Shown: piece after piece, positions 19,601 to 28,283 of the stretch | Layout: each line of letters begins with the position of its first letter | How positions within the stretch are numbered: the stretch's first letter is position 1 | Source of the DNA: Aduncisulcus paluster | Taxonomy: Eukaryota > Fornicata | Length of the DNA: 28,283 bases | Reading direction: 5' to 3' | Assembly: GCA_024181965.1 (NCBI GenBank) | Contig: BQXS01012721.1 | Location: 1,216 to 29,498, forward strand | The notes under the pieces: generated by a model | The model's input: only the letters and a program-made list of their open reading frames with translations | Told to the model about the DNA's origin: nothing | Database searches by the model: none | Made by a program: the position numbers and the translations under genes

Positions 19601-21570
19601 CTGGAAATGATATCTATCTCCCTATTCCTGATCTAAATGATCTCATTGACACTTTCATTGGTCATCTATCAAGATGTGAGGAAGTGTTGGAAGGAGATGT
19701 CGATGAAGAGTATTGTAGGATTTGTATGTCTTATACTTTCAAAGTTCACGATAAATGGGATACCTTCCTTCCAAAGATCTCCCCCACTTTCCAACATATT
19801 CTTGAAACAGGAAGTAAGGAGAAGTTGGGAGGTAATGTTGCTCTACATTTATTATCTACTCTTAGTATCATCTCTATCTCTACCTCTTCTTCCACTCGAT
19901 CCTCTATTTTCACCCTCATCAAACCATATATCAGAGATTGGTTGAGGATATACAATGATAGTGAGTGTTATGGAAGATGGATGTTTATTCTATCACATAT
20001 CACCCTCTCAAGTGATAACAAATCCCCAAACAAACCCATCTGTTCTGAAGCTTGGCCTCTCTTCCACCCTGTTCTTGATGTTGTTAAGAGAGAGTTTGTT
20101 GGGGATAAGATTGTTGGGGATGAGCATGAAAGAGTTTTATTCTTCTTCTCTAACTTATGTTGTGATCCATCACATGCTGTTGAAGTCTATGATAATGTTA
20201 AGGATATTCTTGATGGGTGGTTTATAATTATAAAGAAGGAAAAACATAGAGGCGGAATCATATTCTGGTCCGATCTCATTTCCATGCTCTCCACTGTTCC
20301 ATCACTTGTTCCTCACATATCTCCCCAATATGATGCCAACATGGAGTGGTGCAAGAATAATGGGGGTTATAATGGGGATTGGTATGAAGATTATTCAAGA
20401 TATCTTGGTAACTGTTATCCTTCTCTGAAGAAATGGTCAGATTTAGTTGAATCTATCAACAAGTGCCCTGACTCAGAATCTACTTCCAAACTCTACCATG
20501 AACATCGAGATGAGATTCTTTCTGTCTTCCTTGCATTCCAATCAAAGAGTGAGATTGAAGAGCACAAGAGAGAGATTGGTCTTTGTGTTCAGTGTTTAAT
20601 GTGGTTTGTTGGACATGTTATTTCTGGAAATGATATCTATCTCCCTATTCCTGATCTAAATGATCTCATTGACACTTTCATTGGTCATCTATCAAGATGT
20701 GAGGAAGTGTTGGAAGGAGATGTTGATGAAGAGTATTGTAGAATCTGTGTCATTTATACTTTCAAAGTTCACGATAAAAGATATTCCTTCCTTCCAAAGA
20801 TCTCCCCCACTTTCCAACATATTCTTGAGAGAGGAAGTAAGGAGAAGTTGGGAGGTGACGTTGCTCTACGTTTATTATCAACTCTCAGAAACATCTCTAT
20901 CTCTACCTCTTCTTCCACTCGATCCTCTATTCTCACCCTCATCAAACCATATATCAGAGATTGGTTGAGGATATACAATGATAGTAAGTGTTATGGAAGT
21001 TGGATGGTTATTCTATCACATATCACCCTCTCAAGTGATAACAAATCCCCAAACAAATCCATCTGTTCTGAAGCTTGGCCTCTCTTTCACCCTGTTCTTG
21101 ATGTTGTTAAGAGAGAGTTTGTTGGGGATAAGATTGTTGGGGATGATCATGAAAGAGTTCTATTCTTCTTCTCCAACCTATGTTGTGATCCATTGCATGC
21201 TGTTGAAGTTTTCGATAACATTAAATCTCTTCTCGAAGGTTGTTTTAAAGCTATCCAATCCAAGAGAGCAGGATATGGTATTCCTATATGGTCCAGACTC
21301 ATCTCCATGTTCTCTTCTGTTCCATCTCTTATTCCTCAAATATCTCCTAGCTTTGATTCAGCCATGAAATGGTGCAACGATAATGGAAGAATTGAGGATT
21401 TATTGAGATTAAAGCTAATCGAAGCCGATGATGAATTTCTTGGCATCATTAAAGTTAAATCAAAGGATTCAAAAGAAAAAGAAGAAAAGGATGAAGAAAA
21501 GGCGTTTTGTACAATTTTTGATCACGATTATCAAAGGTTTGTTGATAATTGTAAATATAAATCAAAGTAA
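14014..21570 (+). CDS. Giant protein kinase with C-terminal ~340-residue helical repeats
   Basis: The product is 2518 residues. Residues 1-220 are Ser-rich and probably disordered. A kinase domain of the same family as the upstream gene follows: Gly loop G237-x-G-G-F-G, Lys261, H385-R-D-I-K-P-E-N, D410-H-G in place of DFG, then C-G-T, and S-D-A-Y-S-L-G. The catalytic Asp387 and metal-binding Asp410 are kept, but His in the DFG position is unusual and activity is uncertain. A charged, probably coiled-coil stretch covers about 700-750. From about 780 to 2480 the chain is helical and HEAT/ARM-like in style, including four long tandem units and a diverged partial unit before them. This would suit a large scaffold kinase binding partners through the solenoid. 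No named family is recognised. The stop lies inside AGTAAA. Confidence 0.92.
17305..21363 (+). repeat. Four ~1-kb tandem coding repeats (339, 334, 339 and 341 codons)
   Basis: Anchored on the recurring N-M-E-W-C codons, units start at 17305, 18322, 19324 and 20341, and the next anchor (A-M-K-W-C) is at 21364. Periods of 1017, 1002, 1017 and 1023 bp all preserve the frame. Recurring landmarks include P-I-P-D-L-N-D-L-I-D-T-F-I, L-S-R-C-E-E-V-L, F-L-P-K-I-S-P-T-F-Q, Y-I-R-D-W-L-R-I-Y and F-H-P-V-L-D-V-V-K. A diverged half unit precedes them (about 16740-17304). Confidence 0.93.
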
Positions 21571-21571
21571 A
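21566..21571 (+). terminator. AGTAAA overlapping the stop of the repeat kinase
   Basis: The TAA stop (21568-21570) lies inside AGTAAA, which matches the AGTRAA-type signal described for Giardia. Function here is unproven. Confidence 0.25.
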
Positions 21572-21641
21572 CATAATATTATGATAATATCATGATTTGA
21601 TATCATCTTAATAGATCAACTTATCTCCCTCTCTTTCATTT

Positions 21642-22109
21642 CTACTCCTTCTTCAAAGAGTTCTTCGCTTCTTTCCTCTTCCTTGGTCTCAGAATATCAT
21701 CAGTTTGCTTTGTCAAGATCATATACTGTTTTTTCGATATTCCCAACTCCTTGATGGATACAAAAGCTTCAATAAGCTTATCCCTTAACATCTCTGCTAA
21801 TTCTTTCATATGGTGCTCTGGTGTGAATGCTATAGAGTTTTTCCAGATAAGTTCACTAAGAAACACGAGTTCTCCAAGATATCTACAGTCAATGCACATA
21901 ACTTTATCTCCTAGAAGACGCAAATCCATGGGATGTGAGATCTGAGATATATATAGATCCATTTCACCGAAAGAGGATTCCATATTAACGAAATCTCCAA
22001 AGTATCAATTTTGTCAAGAAATTGAATCCTTAACATCTCCAAAAAGGAGATATTCTTTCAGAACTCTCGGTTGAAGCAAAATCATCCAACGCTCGAATCG
22101 AAGAAACAT
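21642..22109 (-). pseudogene. Bromodomain-like remnant with two in-frame TGA codons
   Basis: The unbroken part (21983-21642, 113 residues) contains I-S-H-P-M-D-L-R-L-L-G-D-K-V. It matches the bromodomain ZA-loop/helix A signature (I-x-x-P-M-D-L-x-T-I), followed by the spacing expected for helices B and C, with W-K-N-S near the position of the acetyl-lysine-binding Asn. The same frame continues upstream as Y-F-G-D-F-V-N, resembling the start of a ZA loop, but is interrupted by TGA at 22016-22014 and 22007-22005. Beyond them it resumes as a helix-like stretch from an ATG at 22109. An upstream intron cannot be excluded, although no convincing GT...AG pair keeps the frame. It converges on the repeat-kinase gene and abuts a decayed transposon. 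Confidence 0.4.
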
Positions 22110-22140
22110 TTACAAGAGATACACTCCTCAATTACAAGAA

Positions 22141-24049
22141 TGGAAAATGTTTTTAAAAATGCGATCATTGCAACGGCAAACTATATCAACTCCGAGTCCT
22201 CAGAGTCTAAGAAAAAAAATCCCCACATCTGATGATTATGGGTGCGATGGGATTGAAATTGTACTATACGAATGATGATAGTGTTATTGATGTCAATTCA
22301 TCCCATGGGCATAGTGATTCCAAAATCATGTCGACTACTAGTCAGCCTAGTAAGTTTTGTGGTACAAAATTCCAGTCTGGAACCGAGTCAAAGAGACCGA
22401 AAGATGACATAAACATTGATCTAATAAGGAACTCGATGGAAGAGAAGGTCAAAGGTGCAGTAGGACACATGGAGACAACGAGGAAAGGGCTTGCAGAGTA
22501 TTTAAAGAAACAACTCAATTTCCGGATGAGAATTAGTTATGAGGAGGGAAAGGCAGGGAGATTTGATGTAAAAACGAAAGAACATAGACAACTACCAAAG
22601 CCAATTTCGATTTCAGGGTCCAGTATTGTTAATACTCATTGTGTACCCAGTGTAGCGATTGTAAATATAGAATTAAACTCACTGCAAAGGCATTATATAC
22701 AAACGGAGACGGTGAATATACAGTGGGGAGAAAGTAAGAACAATCACGATCCTCAGTGTAGTATTGACATGAATTGTATTGAGGAGAAAGAAGATATTTC
22801 TTTGTACCTCGGAACAGCCAAAATCAAATCTCTAATACAAGAACATGTACAAAGTTTGTACAAACCAAGAAATTGGATCAATGTGTTGAAGAAATAGAAG
22901 CTGAATTGAAAACCACATTATCATATGACCGACAAGAAACGAGTAGCACGAATCTATAATGATAGTTTCAAGGCATAACATGACGATAAAAGAGAAGAGA
23001 TGGAGAGAACAATCTCGATTCTCCAAACAAAACTGAACGAAACAATGCACTGTGCATTGCACACGTTTGTATTGTACAATGAGGACAACTTCCTCAAATC
23101 CCTCCTATGTATTTGTGTTCAATTCGAAAGGATGATCCATGACAACTTGTTTCCGGTCCTATTTGTGGATGGTACTTATAATAAGTAACTTATTCCACCA
23201 TCAGAAGTGGACAGATTCTATATCCATTGACCACTGTAGCTGCCGACCATCGGCCTGTGACAGGCAATAATCTTCTTATTGGCTTCATTATCTGCAATTC
23301 TAAAGGGGAAAGGAAAAAAGAGCTAAGAGCTGTGCTTCTGGGATTTGGAGCCAACCGAGCTATACAATACTATACAATACTTTATCGAGAACTGTGGAAT
23401 TTCTGTTGGATATTGCATCAAAGTGGTGGAGAAAGACGTGTGACATCATCATGAGTGATGTGAAAAAGGGTAAAGACTTCCATGAACAGATTCCTTCCCA
23501 ATATATGGGTAAAAATACTTGCCGAAGAGTCTGTCATGATGTCAAAACTCACTGTGCTGGAATGCCTTGTTGTCATCGGAGGGCAATGTCACGGGAAGCA
23601 AAAGATGATATTATGGAAGACACTAAAAGCTGTCAGTTCATTTCAATCAAAGAAACTGGAGCTACAACCATTGAGGATCGAAGCGATAAGATTCTACGAA
23701 GAGGACTGAGTGAAGATATCATTTCTGATGTTTTAGAATCTAAAATAGATCTACTCAGCTTATCACGCAACTGGTGACAGAAAAAGCGTTGAAGAAAGAA
23801 CTTGAGGAAGAAGGAGACGTTGATCAAGGTAAAAAAATCATTCAAGGAGCAATTGAATCCCTTGCACGAAGCAGAGGTGCACAAATACATCGTGGAACAA
23901 CCATACCAGCAAGAAAACTAGGAGCAATTGACAGAGAAAGAATGATTCGTCAATATCAGAATCTACTTGATGCTTGCAGAGCTACAAATTCTTATCCCGG
24001 TCAATGTAAATGCCGACGTTCTTATAGTTGTGCAGAAAATATGACATAA
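22141..24049 (+). pseudogene. Decayed MULE-type (Mutator-like) transposase
   Basis: Consecutive blocks in different frames together resemble a MULE transposase. 22232-22897 gives a 221-residue N-terminal block of no recognised family. 23000-23188 ends in F-P-V-L-F-V-D-G-T-Y-N-K, the D-G-T-Y motif carrying the first catalytic Asp. After a frameshift, 23227-23454 holds Y-P-L-T-T-V-A-A-D and I-G-F-I-I-C-N-S-K-G-E, a typical continuation. After another shift, 23394-23777 holds I-I-M-S-D-V-K-K-G (candidate second Asp) followed by C-x-x-V-C-H-D-V-K, like the MULE C...H element. A last shifted block runs to 24049. Stops and at least three frame changes mean it is inactive. The third catalytic Glu and the terminal inverted repeats were not identified. 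Confidence 0.6.
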
Positions 24050-24827
24050 CGATGCTTTATAGCTGGAATACCCCGTGTAACCGGGAAATGCTCATGTTTT
24101 AAGAAGTGCTAACAAAAGGAGACGGCAAGGCGCTGGCCTTGCCAAATTGGGTTGAATATTTGGAATCTATGAAAATAGAAAGACCTGAAATTACGAAAAG
24201 AACTTCTCAACTATCCCAACGCTTCCAAAAGTAAAAAATCGACAAAAAACTCTTCATTCATTTAATGTGAGCATTTCAGTCGCTTTAAATAAATAAAAGT
24301 AACCCTAAAAGCATTTCTTCACTGATAATTATGAACTATCGCTTTTAAAATGCGTCAAAAGCTCCCAAATACTTCCAATGTCTGATATCAAACAGTTACA
24401 ATGTTTAAAATGCTTAAATCGAGTTATAAACATACAAATTCTTTAAAATAATATCATAAATGTTTAATTTAATGACTATTTCAGGCTGGAACATTTTGCC
24501 GGTATTTCCGTTTTATCCCACTCGGAAGTTCACGATCAGTTTCTTAAATCTAGAAGTTGCTGAACCTTTGTGCCTCCAAACGATGGGTATTCAACCCCAA
24601 CTTCAAGTACAGAATCGATTTCCAAGATCTACAGACGTATGAAAAATGACAGTGAATAAACAATTCAATATACAACATGTGGAGATGATAATAATAATTA
24701 AAAATTAGTAACCATTAATGGGCTTCAAGAATAAAAATGTGATTCAGATCCAGAACAACGAAAATCGTTCAAATTATGAAATTCACCATTTTGGGTCAAC
24801 CAAGGATATTTTTATCTTAAATAATTG
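24050..24827. other. AT-rich spacer between transposase remnant and FG-repeat gene
   Basis: About 780 bases with no supported gene. It contains a strong hairpin (24124-24143), a weaker CCCG/CGGG stem near 24078-24091, and two copies of TTTAAAATGC 60 bases apart (24344 and 24404). It may include the 3' end of the decayed element and the FG-gene promoter. Confidence 0.5.
24124..24143. other. Perfect 8-bp hairpin with GCTG loop
   Basis: GGCAAGGC, a four-base GCTG loop, then GCCTTGCC. It is the most GC-rich palindrome in an otherwise AT-rich spacer, 75 bases past the last transposase-like block. It could be part of a structured RNA, or of a transposon 3' end or terminus. Confidence 0.7.
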
Positions 24828-27800
24828 ATGGATATTAATATTCCAGACATAAAATCTTATCATGGCAATTTAGACCAGATAAAATTTTGTGGGAAACTCG
24901 CAAGAACAACTGATGGATTCGTGGGTGGAATTTTGCACTTCAAGCTCAAACATGATTCAGATGGGAATCCCGATTTTGATATCTGTCCTTTAATCGATGA
25001 ACAATCTTATTCCATTCTATTTCCACAGTGTAGGAGTTCTTCCATAGAAGAACCTCATTTTGTGCAGAGCCCAGGTTTTGGAGGGATAAATCGCACTAGA
25101 ATTGAAACTCCCCAGCATATCTTCGCATTTGACAAGGATAATGATCCTTTTACAAAACGATTGAAAGTTGGGTTCAGAACTGTCAAAGGAATCGCTGGTA
25201 TCGAGAGCTTTTGTCTCCATTGTGGCAATAAGGAGTATGTAATCTCTCGGTTCCCCCCAGCCATGACCAAAGATGAGAAAAATGTGCTTATCTGTGCCCG
25301 AAAGTATGGATCCGGACAACCATTCGAACCTATGTGGGAAGTTGTCAAACCGTCTGCATGTATGTCCTCCCCTGTGAGTGGGTTAGAAGAAACACCAAAG
25401 AAAGAGGAAGAGGAGGAGACAGGCGAGAAAATGGACTCCCCGAGTATGTCCTCGGTTCCTTCCATCCGTCTTCCTGTCATGTCCACGTATAAAAATGCAT
25501 TCGGTTCATTGTTGACAGCAATCCCGCATATAGTGTCCTCAAAGCACAGGGATTTCTTGTTGACGAGCTCAAACAAGTGTCTTGAAGTGAACTTTAATAT
25601 TGTTCGGAAATGTTATGAACTTGTGCCTATCTCCCCCAAAAAGCTTCCTCCATGGATCCAAGGGTTTGAGTCCTTCAAGGATGAGCTCATCAACGAATAT
25701 GAGACATGTTTGGAGAAACGGATTGAATTGGGAACAGCTGTTGGATTTCCAAATCTCAAATTGCCCAAATTATCACATGCAAAACGATCAACATCCAAAC
25801 CATCACCATTCACTTTTGGAGGAGCCTCTGCGTTCAATCAACCCAAATCAGTTTTTAGCGGGGTTTCACTGCCCAAAGTGGACAGTCTGAAGGTCTCCAT
25901 TCAGCATTGTTGTATTGTTCGTGGATGGGATCTTGCACAAGGTCCAATCATCTGTGTATCGTGGAAAGTTCACACCCATGCTATGATATCACACAAACAT
26001 ATCAATCAATCACAATATCTCTCTATGATGGGTATTCTCGACGGAGTCAAAAAAGGGACCATCGACCCTGTGACACACAAGGTATCCTTGGGAGGTTTTG
26101 GATCTTCTTCTGGTGAATCAGTTGCAGATATGATGAAGAAATCCCAATGGAAAGAACTGATAGATCTTAAGTGCCGTGTGAAAGATATGAGAACCCCTCC
26201 TCCATCAAAAGCCAATCCAAAGTCAGGATTTGGATCTGGATCATTATTAGTGCCTGCTAACAGAACATCCATTGCCGCATTCAATGGAAGCTCCCTCATA
26301 TCAATAAGTGGAGAAATCCTTGCCCATGTTCCCAACTGCCATGTTGGTGTTGGGTTTGGACATCGAGACCGTTTGTACATGTTTTCACATTCGATTGATT
26401 CCCCCTGTTGTCGAGTGTTGCTCCCTGAAGATGACACAAAAGATGTCATTGCTAAGGATTCCCTCCATAAGGCACCCGTCGAAGTTGAGAAACTCCGTAT
26501 TGGAGACATTGTTCCATCTGATGGATGGGATATGAGTGTTCAGTTTGTTCCCTTGGTGTTGCGTGAGATAGTCTGGAAAGCTGGTTGCCAATATCCTATA
26601 AGGTCATTATTTGGAACTTCTTCAGAAGAGAAAAGGATGAAACTGAACTTTGACATACTGAAATGTATCCTTTTGGAAGATACTTTCGCTTCCATTGGAT
26701 CTGTTGGGAAGGAAGGATATCTTGTCCACGGAGCCCTTCCTCACTCATATGCTATTGATCGTGGCTGCTCGAAGGAAGGAGATGTCTCTGATGACGGTGA
26801 AGTGGATCTACTGGTCCATGGACACACTGGGTGCAAGCATGTATCCCTTGTTGAGATGAAGCAGATGTGTGCCATCAATCGAGCACTGCGATCCACGGGT
26901 TTGTCTGGTGGTTTCCATCCCCTTCTTCCCAAGGATACATTCTTCTCCATTGGACTCAATCAAACGACTGACACCCTCAGAGCCACGCTAATCGATCGAA
27001 CATCACTCCTCAAGGCTTCTTCCACCCCACTTGTGTATAACAAGCAGGACTTTGCTATATCTGAGACGCTTCCTCCTGTCTCATTCCCATTGTTTTCCAC
27101 TGAAGTGTGGAAGAATGGATTTGAACAAGTCGACTTTGAGCTAAAACTTGGCGACTTATCTGGTCAGCACATCCACCATACGTATGTCAGAAAGCATCAT
27201 CGTAAGCATTACAAACTTGTGTATGGAACATCACAGTGTCCAGACAGCCTTCGTTCCACATCGTTCTCACCCATTTCTCTGTCTGACCTGAACAAGATGG
27301 GTGGCATCCCACTCTGGGTGTGTGTTGGTAGCATGATCCTTGAGTGTATCTGTTATGGGATTAGTTATGATCAGTATGCTGATTTTCATGAGTGTGTATC
27401 CCGTGAGGAGATGCTGAGTTATGTCAGTGAGGACGAGTGTAAGCAGCAGATGCTTAGAGATGTCGAATCATTAAAAAGTGGTGTGATGTCAGTGAAGGAG
27501 GTTGAACATGACAAGGAGGAAGAATCCACAACCCTTGCTGAGAAAGAAGAGGAAGAAGAGGCTGAGAAGGAAGTTCGTGTGAGTAAGGATGTATCTTCCT
27601 CTTCTGATATGGGAACAGATGTATCTTGTATGAACACTTGTCCTTCATTCATTATCTGTAAGAGATTCGACAAAGATATTACTATTCGTTATAAGTCGAC
27701 TCAAGTACCTTTCTTATTGGACACCTCATTCGTCTCATGGATTGGAATTCCTATCCTTGAGTCCAGTCCTGGAGAAGATCTGAGCAAACCAATGGGAGTC

Positions 27801-28283
27801 ATCTCTCAGTTGCATTCAAGTATCATGGCAGCAAAGCGTCCAGTTCAACCATCTGGGTTTTCCTTTGGTCAATCTGGTGGAAGTGGCTTTGGACAATCCA
27901 GTGGTGGGTTTGGAGGCTTTGGACAAACTCCTGCAGCGGTTCCACATTCAGGAAGTGGATTCGGAGGCTTTGGACAACCCAGTGGAGGTGGATTCGGACA
28001 ACCAAGTAGTAGCTTTGGACAATCAGGTGGGTTCGGAGGCTTTGGACAAACTCCAGCAGCGGTTTCACATTCAGGAAGTGGATTCGGAGGCTTTGGACAA
28101 CCCAGTGGAGGTGGATTCGGACAACCAAGTAGTAGCTTTGGACAATCAGGTGGGTTCGGAGGCTTTGGACAAACTCCAGCAGCGGTTTCACATTCAGGAA
28201 GTGGGTTCGGAGGCTTTGGACAACCAAGTAGTAGCTTTGGCCAATCTGGTGGAGTTGGTAGCTTTGGACAATCAGGTGGAAGT
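24828..28283 (+). CDS. FG-repeat protein, nucleoporin-like (3' partial)
   Basis: ATG 24828 opens a frame of 1152 codons with no stop before the window ends. TAA at 24822-24824 is in frame just upstream, which supports this start. The first ~1000 residues are a non-repetitive, Cys/His-containing region that I do not recognise, with two Glu-rich insertions (about 185-205 and 895-925) and scattered FG contexts such as P-F-T-F-G-G near 330. From about residue 1005 the chain becomes G-F-G-G-F-G-Q and S-F-G-Q repeats in Gly/Ser/Gln/Pro-rich spacers. Such repeats in nuclear pore proteins bind transport receptors and form the permeability barrier. FG-nucleoporin is the best guess, but the folded part gives no confirmation, and other Gly/Phe-rich proteins (RNA-binding or prion-like) remain possible. 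Confidence 0.85.
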   Translation, partial: MDINIPDIKSYHGNLDQIKFCGKLARTTDGFVGGILHFKLKHDSDGNPDFDICPLIDEQSYSILFPQCRSSSIEEPHFVQSPGFGGINRTRIETPQHIFAFDKDNDPFTKRLKVGFRTVKGIAGIESFCLHCGNKEYVISRFPPAMTKDEKNVLICARKYGSGQPFEPMWEVVKPSACMSSPVSGLEETPKKEEEEETGEKMDSPSMSSVPSIRLPVMSTYKNAFGSLLTAIPHIVSSKHRDFLLTSSNKCLEVNFNIVRKCYELVPISPKKLPPWIQGFESFKDELINEYETCLEKRIELGTAVGFPNLKLPKLSHAKRSTSKPSPFTFGGASAFNQPKSVFSGVSLPKVDSLKVSIQHCCIVRGWDLAQGPIICVSWKVHTHAMISHKHINQSQYLSMMGILDGVKKGTIDPVTHKVSLGGFGSSSGESVADMMKKSQWKELIDLKCRVKDMRTPPPSKANPKSGFGSGSLLVPANRTSIAAFNGSSLISISGEILAHVPNCHVGVGFGHRDRLYMFSHSIDSPCCRVLLPEDDTKDVIAKDSLHKAPVEVEKLRIGDIVPSDGWDMSVQFVPLVLREIVWKAGCQYPIRSLFGTSSEEKRMKLNFDILKCILLEDTFASIGSVGKEGYLVHGALPHSYAIDRGCSKEGDVSDDGEVDLLVHGHTGCKHVSLVEMKQMCAINRALRSTGLSGGFHPLLPKDTFFSIGLNQTTDTLRATLIDRTSLLKASSTPLVYNKQDFAISETLPPVSFPLFSTEVWKNGFEQVDFELKLGDLSGQHIHHTYVRKHHRKHYKLVYGTSQCPDSLRSTSFSPISLSDLNKMGGIPLWVCVGSMILECICYGISYDQYADFHECVSREEMLSYVSEDECKQQMLRDVESLKSGVMSVKEVEHDKEEESTTLAEKEEEEEAEKEVRVSKDVSSSSDMGTDVSCMNTCPSFIICKRFDKDITIRYKSTQVPFLLDTSFVSWIGIPILESSPGEDLSKPMGVISQLHSSIMAAKRPVQPSGFSFGQSGGSGFGQSSGGFGGFGQTPAAVPHSGSGFGGFGQPSGGGFGQPSSSFGQSGGFGGFGQTPAAVSHSGSGFGGFGQPSGGGFGQPSSSFGQSGGFGGFGQTPAAVSHSGSGFGGFGQPSSSFGQSGGVGSFGQSGGS
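27838..28283 (+). repeat. FG-coding minisatellite with 123-bp period
   Basis: The GCAGCGGTT-TCACATTCAGGA landmark recurs every 123 bp (near 27935, 28058 and 28181), giving a 41-residue unit with several FG motifs. Adjacent units are nearly identical at the DNA level, the last is shortened, and the array continues to the window edge. Confidence 0.9.

Noticed and set aside
22005-22016. TGA reassigned as a sense codon
   Set aside because: The first gene ends at TGA with TAA TAA four codons further on, and no other gene here contains in-frame TGA. Decay of the bromodomain-like copy is simpler.
24124-24143. Rho-independent-type terminator or tRNA
   Set aside because: The organism is eukaryotic, so the bacterial terminator model does not apply. 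No acceptor stem or GGTTCGANTCC-type box is present around it.
25055-25576. 173-codon minus-strand frame (and 26006-26509, 27823-28227)
   Set aside because: All are antisense shadows of the continuous FG-protein frame. The last is just the reverse reading of the FG minisatellite.

Overview
The window is nuclear DNA of a eukaryotic microbe. It holds two cytosolic ribosomal protein genes (eS25, eL13) with spliceosomal-type introns (GTATGT...TAG), very long intronless reading frames rich in Ser/Glu/Lys low-complexity tracts, large kinase-repeat proteins and an FG-repeat protein. TAA and TGA both end genes, so the code looks standard rather than ciliate-like. The style suggests a free-living protist, possibly a metamonad/fornicate, but no species can be named from the sequence alone.

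Layout. 1-6642 (+): a giant low-complexity protein with one C2H2 zinc finger, open at the left edge. 6762-7156 (-): eS25, with a five-codon first exon and a 131-bp intron. 7157-7793: shared divergent upstream region holding a probable 129-bp 5'-UTR intron of eL13. 7794-8360 (+): eL13. 8589-13133 (+): a protein with two kinase domains separated by two copies of an unrecognised ~150-residue module; its tail contains a 20-N assembly gap flanked by a 259-bp direct repeat that is probably an assembly duplicate. 13134-14013: mostly non-coding. 14014-21570 (+): a 2518-residue protein with a related kinase domain followed by four ~340-residue helical repeats that look like products of recent duplication and conversion.

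21571-24827 is a decayed region: a minus-strand bromodomain-like remnant with two in-frame TGA codons, a frameshifted MULE-type (Mutator-like) transposase remnant, and AT-rich spacer with one strong hairpin. From 24828 to the right edge (+) runs an unbroken reading frame of at least 1152 codons. It ends in FG repeats with a 123-bp period and has no stop inside the window.

How the parts relate. The ribosomal protein genes are divergently paired housekeeping genes, and their two introns share a layout: a yeast-like ACTAAT element about 90 nt before the acceptor and no AG in between. The three kinase domains form one divergent paralogous family (DLG or DHG instead of DFG) joined to different partner modules. 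Nothing suggests that the remaining genes form a pathway. The least explained elements are the inter-kinase module, the kinase/helical-repeat protein and the N-terminal part of the FG protein.
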